Source: Trebonia sp963777905 (GTDB taxonomy: Bacteria; Actinomycetota; Actinomycetes; Streptosporangiales; Streptosporangiaceae). Taken from it: a DNA stretch of 64,000 bases. The DNA lies in assembly GCA_963777905.1 (NCBI GenBank), contig CAVZSM010000020.1, positions 15,719 to 79,718 of the forward strand, given 5' to 3'. This document shows, piece by piece, positions 36,025 to 46,788 of this stretch. The notes under the pieces are model-generated. The model searched no databases, was not told the DNA's origin, and was given only the letters and a program-made list of their open reading frames with translations. A program made the position numbers and the translations under genes. Position 1 is the first letter of the stretch; each line of letters opens with the position of its first letter.

Positions 36025-37272
36025 CTAGCTCTTGCTCCAATCGGCAAACTCAGCGTCTAGCGCTGCTACGGCTCTCTTGGCAGCAGAGGGCAGCAGATGC
36101 CCGTACACCTGGTGAGTGACGTTGATGTCCCGGTGCCCAAGGAAATGGGCAAGCTCGGTGATCTGCACCCCCCGCGCGAGCATCGCGGAAGCGTAGGCAT
36201 GCCGTAGCGAGTGCGGCGTGAACCCCTCAGCGATGCCGGCCACCTCGGCAGCGCGCATGAACCGGAAGTAGATCGAGCCGTACCGCTGGAACAGCTTCCC
36301 GTTCCCTGGGATGAGCGGACCATCGGGCATTTCCCCAACCATCTCCCACAGCCAAGCGGGCACGGGTACGTCTCGGTACTCGCCCGCCTTGCGGTGCTTG
36401 AGAGGTTCCCGCTTCGTGCCGTCCCCCGACGCCTGCCACGCCACCCGCAAGACGGTGCCGTCCTCTATGAAGTCCTCCTTGCACACGGCTAGCGCCTCTT
36501 CGATGCGCAGACCGCAGCCGCGCATGAGCCACACGCACAGTCCCGCGCCGCCGACGGCACGCTTGGTCTCCGGATTGATGCCGCCGTCCGCCACGAACGT
36601 GACTTGCTCGTACGTCGGGAACACGAAGCTCTTGCGGGAGTACCTGCCGTTGTCGGCAAGCTCGATGCCGTCAAGACGATGCATGCTGAGCTTCCCTGCC
36701 TTCACTGCCTCTTCAACGGTGCCCACGATGACGTGTCGCGCTTGCTGGCGCGGTGTGTTGCTCAGGTGCTTCATCTTGACCACGAGCAGATCCGTCACGC
36801 CGTCACGGTCGTTTGCCACCTGAGAGAGCGTCATGTCGCCGAACACGGGCTTGACGTGCTTGCGGTACACGCTCCGGTAGTGGCGCTTGCTGCTGTCGGC
36901 GATGGGCAGACGCGAGATGAACGACTCGGCAGCCTCCCCGAAACTCTGCTTACCGCTTCGCCCATGGTCGGCGAAGGTGATGTCACCTGACCGCTTGTCT
37001 ACGGTGAGCTTGAGCTGGAAGTCCTGAGCGAGCTTGCGACCCGAACCGTAGACAACCCGCCCGTTGCGGATCTCATCCCTGAACGACTTCTCGGCCTGCC
37101 TGCCGTTCACCCAATAGCGCAACGTCCAAGCGTGCTTGCACTTCTCGATGGTGTCGGGCTTGCACGTATGCTGACAGGTGCCAGCAGCGCACAGCCTGAC
37201 GGTCTCGGGACGATGATTAGACATGTCGCACTTCTTGAAGATCACGCCCGTGCGGTTGACAGCTAGCGCCAT
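36025..37272 (-). CDS. Tyrosine recombinase / phage-type integrase
   Basis: 415 residues, intact. The N-terminal part has a Cys/His-rich start (FKKCDMSNH, CAAGTCQHTCKPDTIEKCKH) that could bind zinc, followed by an AP2-like/SAM-like core-binding domain. The catalytic domain shows the Arg in GCGLRIEEALAV, HSLRHAYASAML (HxxR) and the nucleophile Tyr in THQVYGHLLPSA. Such enzymes integrate and excise genomic islands. The gene starts only 79 bp from ettA, at the right edge of the insertion between ssb and ettA. ATG 37272 is used; the frame upstream is a shadow of ettA. Confidence 0.9.
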   Translation of the reverse strand: MALAVNRTGVIFKKCDMSNHRPETVRLCAAGTCQHTCKPDTIEKCKHAWTLRYWVNGRQAEKSFRDEIRNGRVVYGSGRKLAQDFQLKLTVDKRSGDITFADHGRSGKQSFGEAAESFISRLPIADSSKRHYRSVYRKHVKPVFGDMTLSQVANDRDGVTDLLVVKMKHLSNTPRQQARHVIVGTVEEAVKAGKLSMHRLDGIELADNGRYSRKSFVFPTYEQVTFVADGGINPETKRAVGGAGLCVWLMRGCGLRIEEALAVCKEDFIEDGTVLRVAWQASGDGTKREPLKHRKAGEYRDVPVPAWLWEMVGEMPDGPLIPGNGKLFQRYGSIYFRFMRAAEVAGIAEGFTPHSLRHAYASAMLARGVQITELAHFLGHRDINVTHQVYGHLLPSAAKRAVAALDAEFADWSKS

Positions 37273-37350
37273 GCGAGGCTCCCTGACTTTGCCCTGACGT
37301 AGAGGAGCGTTGCGGGTAGCATACCTGCGACAACAGCTAGGCTGGGTAGC

Positions 37351-39015
<1,665 letters not shown>

Positions 39016-39039
39016 CCCGCCGCTGCGCGCCAGCGCCTG

Positions 39040-39717
39040 CCTCCGGCCACGGCAGGGCTGCAGGTAGCGGAGGACGGCGAGGACCCGGTGGTGGTCGGCG
39101 ACCGACGGCGCCAGGCCGAGCTGCAGAAGATGTTCGCGACGTGCTTCTCGACGGCCCGCTCCGAGATCACCAGGGTCGCTGCGATCGCGCCGTTGGACAG
39201 GACTACGGCCATCAGGGACAGCACGTCGCGCTCTCTGGCCGTGAGGGAGCCGATCCCGATGTCGCGGCGGCTGGCGCGCAGCGTGCGTGACGACCACGGT
39301 CGAGGGCAGTGCCGCCGGCGGCCACGGGCTCAGCGCTTCGACGAATTCGTAGACGTCGAAGACGCGGTCCTTGAGCAGGTAGCCGACCCCCGAGGCACTG
39401 CCACCGGACGCCGCGCCGAGTAGGTCAGCGGCGTAAAGGGTCTAGATGTACTGGGAGAACACCAGCACCGGTCGCGGGGTGGTCGCGGAGGATGGCGATA
39501 GCGGCGCGTAAGCCCTCGTCGGTGTAGCCGGGCGGCATCCGCCGTACACACGGCGGCGTCGGGCGGTGCTCGACCGCGGTGAGCAGGTCGCCGGAGTAGC
39601 CTACGGCGGCGACCACATCGTGGCCGCTGTCAGCCAGGATTCGGCCAGGCCAGCTCGCACTACGGCCGAGTCTTCGGCGAAGACGATCCTATAGGTGGCT
39701 CCGGTACGGTCATGCAC
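39040..39717 (-). pseudogene. Decayed LuxR/NarL-type response regulator
   Basis: From GTG 39717, overlapping the kinase stop, the receiver starts YRIVFAEDSAVVRAGLAE, shifts frame to DVVAAVGYSGDLLTAVEHRP and shifts again to RMPPGYTDEGLRAAIAILRD. The receiver end is scrambled. The helix-turn-helix SNGAIAATLVISERAVEKHV remains near 39130-39190, and the tail LGLAPSVADHHRVLAVLRYL is in yet another frame. Every domain of a NarL-family regulator is present in order, but several frameshifts make it non-functional. Confidence 0.7.
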
Positions 39718-40560
39718 GGGACGGCAGCTCAACGGTGATCACGGTAGGGACCACCTGGCGGGCTGCGAGCCGCAGCGTGCCGTCCACGGCCCTGACCCGC
39801 CGGCGAGGCCGGCCAGGCGCCGCGAGGCTTCGACGCGGGGCGCCGCCGCGGCCATCGTCGCTGACCCGTACCCGCACCAGCAGGCCGGGCAGGTGGACTG
39901 CCTCCAGCGTGGCATGCCGGGCGCCGCTGTGCTTGGTTACGTTGGTAAGCAGCTCGGCGGCGCAGAAGTAGGCAATGGTCTCGATCGCGGCGGACTGGCG
40001 CTCGGGCAGGTCGATGGCCAGGTCGACGGGCAGGTCGCTGCGCGCGGAGAGGGTGGTGAGCGCGATGCGCAGACCCTGGTAGAGCACGGGAGGGATGGAT
40101 GCCGCGGCAGAGGTCACGCAACTAGGTCACGGCCTCCCTGGCGCCGCGGTGCGCGGCGATGACCAGCTCAAGGACTCGATCCAGGTCGGTCTGCCCGGCC
40201 CCGCCGGACATGCCGCCAAGCTTCTTCACGGCCAGACCCGAGCTTCATGGTAGAGCGACCATCTGCGCTGCGCGCCGTGGTGCAGGTCACGCTCGACCTG
40301 GCGTAGCCTCGCGGCCGAGTCGTGTACCAAGCAGGTCGGGTCTGCTCCAGCTGCCGCACCCGGCGACGCTGTGCTGCTGTAGGCGGTAGACGGTCCAGAA
40401 GATGAGCGCCGCGCCGGCGAGCGGCAGCGCGCCAGCCAAGTCAGCGGCCCCGGGCAGGGGACAGAGCGAGCAGGGCAACGCAGAGGACGAGGTTGAAGAT
40501 GCCACAGGCAATACGCACACCGACCGCGAGAGGGGACGGCGATACTCCCAAGACAGAGCA
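39710..40560 (-). pseudogene. Decayed sensor histidine kinase
   Basis: The 3' part (39710-40117) still encodes a HATPase domain: AAELLTNVTKHSGARHATLE (N-box) and VRVSDDGRGG (G1). Upstream pieces are in other frames: RQVERDLHHGAQRRW (the H-box region of NarL-type kinases), LELVIAAHRGAREAV, a TAG at 40123-40125, LRDLCRGIHPS, and a hydrophobic segment near 40390-40500. Its TGA (39710-39712) overlaps the regulator start, showing that the two formed a classical operon before decay. Confidence 0.68.
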
Positions 40561-40658
40561 GCAATCTCATGAGGACAGGTCGCGAGGGAGAGATCTGGGC
40601 AGTCACGCGAATGGCGCCGTCGCGTTATTTCACGAAGTTAGCTCTGGGCACTGCTCTG

Positions 40659-40835
40659 CAGGTGGCGGACGGTCTAGAAGATCAGTGCTGCCCTGGCGAG
40701 CGCCAGGCGTTCAGCTACGCCAGCGGCCCCGTCCAGGGGACCGAAGGAGTAGGGCAACGCCAGGAAGAAGTTGAAGATGCTACAAGTAATACGTACACCT
40801 GCTAAGAGAAGGGGAAGGAGGTACTCCAATGAAAT
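40659..40835 (-). repeat. Diverged duplicate of the kinase membrane segment
   Basis: The sequence here is a mutated direct repeat of 40372-40545 (for example GACGGTC-AGAAGAT and GGTTGAAGATGCCACA compared with AGTTGAAGATGCTACA), offset by about 287 bp. On the minus strand both encode a hydrophobic stretch with AGVRIT/AC-IFNF. It belongs to a frame (40674-41027) with several transmembrane-like segments and no family match. Confidence 0.5.
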
Positions 40836-41103
40836 GACCAGCAACCTCTGCAAGATAGATAGAGAGGGAGGGATGATGTCAGAAGTTGCGTACATCGGAA
40901 TGCATCCAGTAAGAAGCGGTACAAGGCTGATAAGGTAACATGATATATAAATGCTCACAAAAGCGAGCTCAGAGAGACAAAGTGCAGAAAAGGAATTAAG
41001 AGAGGACCGTTCATCGGGACAAAACACCGCAGATCGGTCAGTCAGGCCGAGATGTTGAAATGTTTATCGTTCCTGGTGACGTGGCCTGTCGCATACTGGT
41101 CCG

Positions 41104-42327
41104 GTGGAAGCGGCAGCTGCCTCCGTCGGGGGGCGGATCCAGCGCCCGGCGGACCGCCGCTGGGGGGCACTCCGTTCGCGGGTAGCAGGGCCATCCGACC
41201 AGGCCCTGCACTGGCTGGCCGGCTGGTATGCGATCGCCCTGCGCCTTGGCGGCGCGATCTTGTTCACCGCGGTAGCCGTGCTGGCCGCGACGAAGGAGAT
41301 TTCCGGCTGGTGGCTGGCCGCGCCGCTGACTGCGCTGTGCTTGTGGTCGGCCTTCTTCGCCTGGCGGGTCCGGCGGTCCGGGTTGACGCCGACCGTAGTG
41401 CTGGCCGACGCCGCGGTTGTCTCGGCGCTGGCGCTGGCGCAGCAGCACATGGTCCCAGCCGCGCTGATCGAGGACAACACGACCTGGATGCTCCCGCTGG
41501 CCTGCACGTCGGTGTACATCCTGCAGATCGCGCTGCGGCCGAGGTTCAGCCTGCCCGGGGCCGCGATGGTGGTCATCGCCTACGGGTTCGGCGCCGGCGA
41601 CCTGGCCGATGCCTGGCTGCTGGTGGTGGAGACGATCGTCGCCGCCGGCCTGGTGGCGGTGATACGCGGCGGTGCCCGGCAAGCGGACACGATCGTCGCC
41701 GCCGGCCTGGCGACCGAGCGGCAGATCAGGGCCGAGGAGGCGCGGCGCGCTGACGAGCGAGAGCAGCACCGCCAGCTGCACGACACCGTCCTGTCGACCC
41801 TGACCATGGTCGCGGCTGGCGCCTTCGCCGAACCGTCCCCGGCGCTGACCGCGCAGGCGGACCGGGACCTGCGCGTGCTGCAAGGGCTCGCGGGCGCTCC
41901 GGCCGCCCCCGCCGCGCCAGCCGTGCCGGCCGCGCCGGGCGGGCTGGCCCCCCTCACTGACCTGAGACCGAAGCTGGAGCGCGCCGCGGTCACCACCGAT
42001 GACCTGGCCGTGCGGCTGAAGCTCGTCCCGGCCATGCTGCCGTCTCCCGTCGTGGATCAGCTCGCCGCCTGCGTCAGCGAGGCGCTGCGCAACGTCGAGC
42101 GGCACGCCGGAACCGGCCAGGCGGAGGTGACCGTCACCGGCGGTGCGGGCTGGGCGGTCGTCGAGATCACTGACCGCGGTCGCGGGTTCGACACGGCCGC
42201 CACTCCGCCATCCCGCCGGGGCATCCGCGAGTCGATCACCGGGCGGATGCTGGCGGCCGGCGGCCGGGCCGCGATCGCCAGCCGTCCCGGCGCGGGCACG
42301 ACCGTCACCGTGAGCTGGCCGGCGTGA
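41104..42327 (+). CDS. Sensor histidine kinase, NarL/DesK type
   Basis: 407 residues. After a short basic leader, about five or six hydrophobic helices (residues ~35-200) form a membrane sensor. The dimerisation region contains EQHRQLHDTVLSTLTMVA, with the phospho-accepting His. An Ala/Pro-rich loop (PAAPAAPAVPAAP) precedes the ATPase domain, which keeps the N-box (ALRNVERHAG), G1 (DRGRGFD) and G2 (GAGTTVTVSW). The GTG start at 41104 gives the expected N-terminus. The stop overlaps the next gene by 4 nt (GTGA), and a regulator follows, making a three-gene operon. Confidence 0.85.
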   Translation: MEAAAASVGGRIQRPADRRWGALRSRVAGPSDQALHWLAGWYAIALRLGGAILFTAVAVLAATKEISGWWLAAPLTALCLWSAFFAWRVRRSGLTPTVVLADAAVVSALALAQQHMVPAALIEDNTTWMLPLACTSVYILQIALRPRFSLPGAAMVVIAYGFGAGDLADAWLLVVETIVAAGLVAVIRGGARQADTIVAAGLATERQIRAEEARRADEREQHRQLHDTVLSTLTMVAAGAFAEPSPALTAQADRDLRVLQGLAGAPAAPAAPAVPAAPGGLAPLTDLRPKLERAAVTTDDLAVRLKLVPAMLPSPVVDQLAACVSEALRNVERHAGTGQAEVTVTGGAGWAVVEITDRGRGFDTAATPPSRRGIRESITGRMLAAGGRAAIASRPGAGTTVTVSWPA

Positions 42328-43439
42328 CCGCCGTGCAGCCGGCCGTGCAGCCGACCGCGATGATGTCGGGCCGCTATCAGCGGGCCTTCACTGTCGCCGT
42401 GGTCTTCCTGGTCGCGGGCTGGCATCTCGCCGGTGCGGGCGGGCAACTGCTGCATAACCGGTCCGCCTACGGCTCGTTCGCCTTCCAGGGCGCCATGTGG
42501 CTGGTCATGGCGCTGGCGATTATCGCCGGGTCGGTCCTGGTGCTGCGCGGAGCACCCGGCTGGCGCCCGGCCTGGGCGGTGGCCCTGATCGCGCTGGCCG
42601 CCAGCACGGCAGCGGCGGCAGCCAGCCCGGACGGCCAGATGCTGGCGGTCAACTGGGCGTGGGGGAGTGCCGGCTGGATCGGCGTGCTCGTGCTGTTCCG
42701 CCGCCGGTTCTCCGAGCTTGCGTTGTTCCTCGCCGCCGAGGCCCTGGCCACCCTGGGCGTGCTCGCGTGGGACGGGCTGAACCGCGCCGAACTGGCCGGG
42801 TTCCTCGCCGTGCTGGCCTGGTCGACCGGCGCCCAGGTGGCGGTCGCCGCCGGGGTCAGGGCGCTGGATGTCGCCGCGGGCCACGCCGCCGCGGCGGCGC
42901 GGAGTGAGCACGCCGCGCGCGAGCGGGCCGCCACCGCGGAGATCATCGCGGCCGCCAGGCACGCCCGCTGGCTGGCGTTGCAGGAAAGCGCCGTCCCGCT
43001 GATCGCCGAGCTGGCGGTGGGGACGGCTGACCCGGGCGACACGCAGGTGCGCATCAGGTGCGCGGTCCAGGCGGCCCGGCTGCGCCGGCTGATGGCCGAG
43101 GGCGACCAGGTACCGGGATCGCTGGTGCACGAACTGCACGCGAGTGCCGATGTGGCCGAGCGGCGGGGGATTGCCGTCGAGATCGAGACGGCCGGCCTGC
43201 TGCCGCAGGTACCCGGCCCGGCCCGGCGGGTGATCACCGACGCTGCCATCACGATCCTGACCGCGGCGCGCAGCCAGGCGCGGATCACGCTGGCGGCGGT
43301 GACCGCCGGCATCGCCGTCAGCTTCGTCACCGATACCGGCGCGGTCGTCCACCTGCCCGCGGCAGGCGAGGGGGTCGCCATCCAACAGCAGCAAGACGGC
43401 GGGATGTTCTGGGCGGAGGCGCGATGGAACAGCCTGTGA
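42324..43439 (+). CDS. Membrane protein with degenerate histidine-kinase-like domain
   Basis: 371 residues. Four to five hydrophobic helices (~20-180) are followed by a coiled AAAAARSEHAARERAATAEI segment and a C-terminal domain aligning in order with a DesK-type kinase. No H-box is present, the N-box region reads ITDAAITILTAARSQARITL (no Asn), and G1 is only DTGA. It is therefore probably a pseudokinase that partners the active kinase encoded immediately upstream. GTG 42324 overlaps that gene's stop, and its own end overlaps the response-regulator start by 16 nt. The name is inferred from position and fold pattern only. Confidence 0.65.
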   Translation: MTAVQPAVQPTAMMSGRYQRAFTVAVVFLVAGWHLAGAGGQLLHNRSAYGSFAFQGAMWLVMALAIIAGSVLVLRGAPGWRPAWAVALIALAASTAAAAASPDGQMLAVNWAWGSAGWIGVLVLFRRRFSELALFLAAEALATLGVLAWDGLNRAELAGFLAVLAWSTGAQVAVAAGVRALDVAAGHAAAAARSEHAARERAATAEIIAAARHARWLALQESAVPLIAELAVGTADPGDTQVRIRCAVQAARLRRLMAEGDQVPGSLVHELHASADVAERRGIAVEIETAGLLPQVPGPARRVITDAAITILTAARSQARITLAAVTAGIAVSFVTDTGAVVHLPAAGEGVAIQQQQDGGMFWAEARWNSL

Positions 43440-44152
43440 CGGTGGCGATCATCGAAGACCATCCGGTCGTTGCCGAGGGAGTAGCGTCCTGGGTCCGGTC
43501 TGATCCCGGCCAGCGGGTGCGGCTAGTGCAGACGGCGCGCGACCTGACCGGGCTCAGCGGCGTGCCCGGGCTCAGCGGCGTGCCCGGGCCGTCGGCCGAT
43601 GTGATCATCTTGGACCTGGAGCTGTCCGGCGAGCTGGTCACCGCCCAGATCCCCGGGCTGGTGGCAGCCGGATACCGGGTGGTGGCCTTCTCCGGGCACA
43701 GCGATCCGGAGATCGTGATGGAGACGCTGGACAACGGCGCGCACGCCTACGTGTCCAAGGAGGAGGGCCGCGACCATCTGGTCGAGGCCGTGCTGGCGGC
43801 CGCCGCCGACCGGCCGTACGTGACCCGGTCGCAGGCCAGGGCGATGCTCGCCGACCAGCGCCCGGCCCGGCCGGCGCTGTCGGAGCAGGAGCGGCAGGCG
43901 CTGCTGCTGTGGTTCCAGGGCATGTCGAAAGCATCGGTCGGGCGGCGCATGTCGATCAGCGAGAACACGGTCCGGCAGTACATTAGCCGCGCACGCGCGA
44001 AGTACGCGGCCACCGGACGGCCCGCGCCGTCCAAGGACGCGCTGCTCACCCGCGCGATCGAGGACGGCGTGATCAGGCCGGGCGAGATCACGCCGTACAG
44101 GTCATTCGCCCGCGCCGCGGCCGACCCCAGCCTAGGTGCCCCGGGCCAGTAA
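43424..44152 (+). CDS. LuxR/NarL-type response regulator
   Basis: 242 residues. The receiver starts VTVAIIEDHPVVAEGVASWV (acidic pair) and has the phospho-acceptor Asp in DVIILDLELSG. It carries a duplicated LSGVPG/LSGVPG loop (tandem 18-bp repeat at about 43552-43588) not usual in the family. The C-terminal HTH is LSEQERQALLLWFQGMSKAS, then ISENTVRQYISRARAKYAA. ATG 43424 has GGAGG 6 nt upstream and lies inside the previous gene, implying coupling. It should be phosphorylated by the 41.1-kb kinase. Its stop lies in the loop of a terminator hairpin. Confidence 0.87.
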   Translation: MEQPVTVAIIEDHPVVAEGVASWVRSDPGQRVRLVQTARDLTGLSGVPGLSGVPGPSADVIILDLELSGELVTAQIPGLVAAGYRVVAFSGHSDPEIVMETLDNGAHAYVSKEEGRDHLVEAVLAAAADRPYVTRSQARAMLADQRPARPALSEQERQALLLWFQGMSKASVGRRMSISENTVRQYISRARAKYAATGRPAPSKDALLTRAIEDGVIRPGEITPYRSFARAAADPSLGAPGQ

Positions 44153-44167
44153 CTGGTCCGGGGCACC
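44135..44167 (+). terminator. Hairpin terminator at the end of the signalling operon
   Basis: GGTGCCCCGG and CCGGGGCACC, with an inner CCAG/CTGG pair, form a near-perfect stem. The TAA stop of the response regulator (44150-44152) is in the loop. A C-rich rather than T-rich tail follows. Confidence 0.7.
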
Positions 44168-44376
44168 CACCCCCCCAACTGGAGTTGCCCCCAGGTCCCC
44201 CGGGTCCCGGGCGAATCAGCCAGCTGCGTGGCCGGGCGTCCTGCGGCGTGACGCATAAGTCAGCATTCCCGATCAAGGCGGCACTGTCATGACACCCAAT
44301 CGGGTGACACGACGGCCGGCCGGCTAGCCGGCCCTATCATCGGAGATGCCCTCTCGAACCGCGGAGGAGGATGCCG

Positions 44377-45300
44377 ATGTCCGCCCAGCCGCCGGAACCT
44401 TCCGGACTAGACCCTGACGATCCGATCGGGATCCGCTATCCCAATACGGCCCGTATCTGGAATTACCAGCTAGGCGGCAAGGACAACTTCGCCGTCGACC
44501 GGAAGGCGTCTGACGCGGCCAATGCGATGGTGCGGGGGTTGGGGGTGCCGGCCGGTGCCGACACGGCTGTGGAGAGCCGCCACCTGCTGCAGCGGATGGT
44601 TGACTACATGCTCGGGCAAGGCGTCCGCCAGTTCCTCGACCTCGGCTCGGGCCTGCCGAACATGGCCAGCACCCACCAGATCGTCCACCGGGCGGCGCCG
44701 GATGCGCGCGTCGTGTACGTCGACATCGATCCGGTGGTGTCGTCCCATGCCGCGGCGCTGATGGCTGGTCCCGGCGTCGTCACGCTCCAAGCGGATCTGC
44801 GCGAACCGGAGCGGGTCCTCAGCGACCCTCAGGTACGCGGCCTGCTCGACTTCGGGCAGCCGGTCGGGATCATGTTCATGTGCGTCCTGCACTGCCTATG
44901 GGACAGCGAAGACCCGTGGCACGTTGTCCGGCAGTTCCGGGACGCGGTCGTGCCGGGCAGCTACCTGGCCCTGACCCACATGACCGGCGAAGCCCATCCG
45001 GAAGCGGCGGAAGGGCTGTTCCGCATGACCCAGGACCTGCACTGGAACACGCCGCTCATCTCACGCAGCCGCACCGACATCACGCGGTTCTTCGACGGGT
45101 TCACGCTGGTGGAGCCCGGTCTGGTGCGCCCCGCGCAATGGCGACCGGACCTGGACAACCCGCTCCGCGAGAGCAGCGAGAGCCGCGACGACGATGGCCA
45201 GCCCGTGCTCAGGCCGATCACCCCAGAGCCGCCCGAGAGCGACGCCGGCGCCGCGTGGCATTTTTGCGGCGTCGGCGTCAAGGACAAGGACAAGGACTAG
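44377..45300 (+). CDS. SAV2177-type SAM-dependent methyltransferase (Methyltransf_19)
   Basis: 307 residues with features of the actinobacterial PF04672 family. PNTARIWNYQLGGKDNFAVD is the conserved N-terminal GGKDNF motif. FLDLGSGLPNMASTH is the SAM-binding glycine loop, and VVYVDIDPVV carries the ribose-binding acidic residue. Such proteins are numerous in Streptomyces relatives but their substrates are unknown. ATG 44377 is 6 nt after GGAGGAGG; ATG 44371 is too close to it. A paralogue lies at 59.0 kb. The C-terminus ends in a KDKDKD tail. Confidence 0.88.
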   Translation: MSAQPPEPSGLDPDDPIGIRYPNTARIWNYQLGGKDNFAVDRKASDAANAMVRGLGVPAGADTAVESRHLLQRMVDYMLGQGVRQFLDLGSGLPNMASTHQIVHRAAPDARVVYVDIDPVVSSHAAALMAGPGVVTLQADLREPERVLSDPQVRGLLDFGQPVGIMFMCVLHCLWDSEDPWHVVRQFRDAVVPGSYLALTHMTGEAHPEAAEGLFRMTQDLHWNTPLISRSRTDITRFFDGFTLVEPGLVRPAQWRPDLDNPLRESSESRDDDGQPVLRPITPEPPESDAGAAWHFCGVGVKDKDKD

Positions 45301-45316
45301 CGGTAAGCACACCCAG

Positions 45317-45889
45317 CTAGGCCTCGGCCACGGGTTTCCGCGCGCGGAACAGCAGCCGCTCGCCAACCATGAGCGTGATCTCGCCGAAGCCGATCGTCTG
45401 CAGCCGGGTGAGGAACGCCGCCGGCTCGACCGGGTTGTACGTGTCACCCTCGTGGAACCGGTGCAGCCGGTCGCTCGCCAGGCTGTCCGAGCCGATCAGC
45501 GTGCCGCCAGGCCGCAGCGCGCGCAGCGCCCCGGCGAGGATGGCGTCTTGCAGGGCGCGGGTGGGGACGTGGTGCAGCATGGTGAACATGCCGACCGTGT
45601 CGAAGGACTCGTCAGGGTAGGCGAGCGCGGTGGCGTCGCCGGCCACCGCCTCGACGTTCGTCCCGGCGAACCGCGCGCCAAGCAGGGCGGCAGCCTCCGG
45701 CTCGAGTTCGACAGCGACGAGGCGGCGAACCCGGTGCCGCAGCCACTCGGTCGCCGCGCCGGGTCCCGGGCCGATCTCCAGCAGGTCGTCTCCCAGGTCA
45801 GCGCCCTGCGTGACGACCGACAGGATCTCCTCGTGCAGGAACGCGGCCCATTCAGCCGTGCCCAGCAGTTCAGCGTGCCTCTTGTTCAC
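45317..45889 (-). CDS. Class I SAM-dependent methyltransferase
   Basis: About 190 residues with the canonical methyltransferase fold: DLLEIGPGPGAATEWL (motif I), LVAVELEPEAAALLGARF (motif II), EAVAGDATALAYPDESFDTV and FTMLHHVP (motif IV region), and LRALRPGGTLIGSD. The substrate is unknown. GTG 45889 (VNKRHAELLG) matches the usual N-terminus. ATG 45943 would add 18 residues but start 3 nt from the divergent AraC gene. The gene is convergent with the preceding methyltransferase. Confidence 0.78.
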   Translation of the reverse strand: MNKRHAELLGTAEWAAFLHEEILSVVTQGADLGDDLLEIGPGPGAATEWLRHRVRRLVAVELEPEAAALLGARFAGTNVEAVAGDATALAYPDESFDTVGMFTMLHHVPTRALQDAILAGALRALRPGGTLIGSDSLASDRLHRFHEGDTYNPVEPAAFLTRLQTIGFGEITLMVGERLLFRARKPVAEA

Positions 45890-45946
45890 GTGACGGTACG
45901 TTACGACCCACGGCGGCGGTGGGCATAGCGCGTAGGCTGCCATGCT

Positions 45947-46738
45947 GTGTCGCGATTCAGCCAGCCTCGGATCGGCGCACCCGATGGCTTCTTCGTCGTC
46001 ACCTTCCCGATGTCGCCGAGCACTCTCTTCGACTGGCACGTTCACGAGGACCATCAGCTGGCCTGGGCGTCGGCCGGAGTGCTCACCGTGCTCACTGGGC
46101 TCACTGGGCTCACTGGGCACACCGAGCTCACCGGGGGAACGACCTGGGTGCTGCCGCCGAGCCGCGCGCTGTGGATCCCGGCGGGCCTGCCGCACGAGAC
46201 GGGCGCGTCGGGACGGGCGACGATGCGCAGCGTCTACGTGCCGCCAGGGATGTCGCCGGTGACCTGGGACGCGCCGACCGTGGTCGCGGCGAGCCCGCTG
46301 CTCGCCGAGGTGATCGGCTACCTGAGCGGCGAGCTGACCGCCACCCAGCGCGAGCACGCGGAGGCGCTGCTGTCCGACCTGCTGACGCCGCTCCCGGTAA
46401 CCACGCTGAACGTGCCGTTCCCCGGCGACCCCATCGCCGGTTCGGTGGCCCGCCAGCTGAGCGACAACCCGGCCGACCAGAAGACGCTCGCGGAGTGGGG
46501 CCGCGCGGTCGGGGCGAGCGAGCGGACGCTGGCCCGCGCGTTCGTGACCGCGACCGGGCTGCCCTTCGGCCGCTGGCGAACGCTGCTGCGGCTCCAGTCG
46601 GCGCTGCCGCTGCTCGCCAGCGGCGAGGTTGTCAGCCGTATCGCCGCCCGGGTGGGGTACCAGACGCCGAGCGCGTTCACCGCCGCCTTCCGCCGGGAGA
46701 CCGGCACGACCCCGGCCGCGTACTTCGGCCGGACCTGA
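45947..46738 (+). CDS. AraC-family transcriptional regulator with cupin domain
   Basis: 263 residues. The N-terminal cupin-like sensor includes TLFDWHVHEDHQLAWASAG and a loop with five degenerate LTG units (DNA repeat CTCACTGGG, about 46081-46138). The C-terminal AraC HTH pair runs from TLAEWGRAVGASERTLARAF to VSRIAARVGYQTPSAFTAAF, ending in the family-typical RRETGTTPAAYF. It is divergent from the small methyltransferase and may regulate it. The start GTG 45947 has no clear Shine-Dalgarno, suggesting a leaderless message. Confidence 0.85.
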   Translation: MSRFSQPRIGAPDGFFVVTFPMSPSTLFDWHVHEDHQLAWASAGVLTVLTGLTGLTGHTELTGGTTWVLPPSRALWIPAGLPHETGASGRATMRSVYVPPGMSPVTWDAPTVVAASPLLAEVIGYLSGELTATQREHAEALLSDLLTPLPVTTLNVPFPGDPIAGSVARQLSDNPADQKTLAEWGRAVGASERTLARAFVTATGLPFGRWRTLLRLQSALPLLASGEVVSRIAARVGYQTPSAFTAAFRRETGTTPAAYFGRT

Positions 46739-46788
46739 AGACCTGAAGACCAAAGCAGGGCCGGAAAAGCCCCGAAAAGCCCGAAAAG

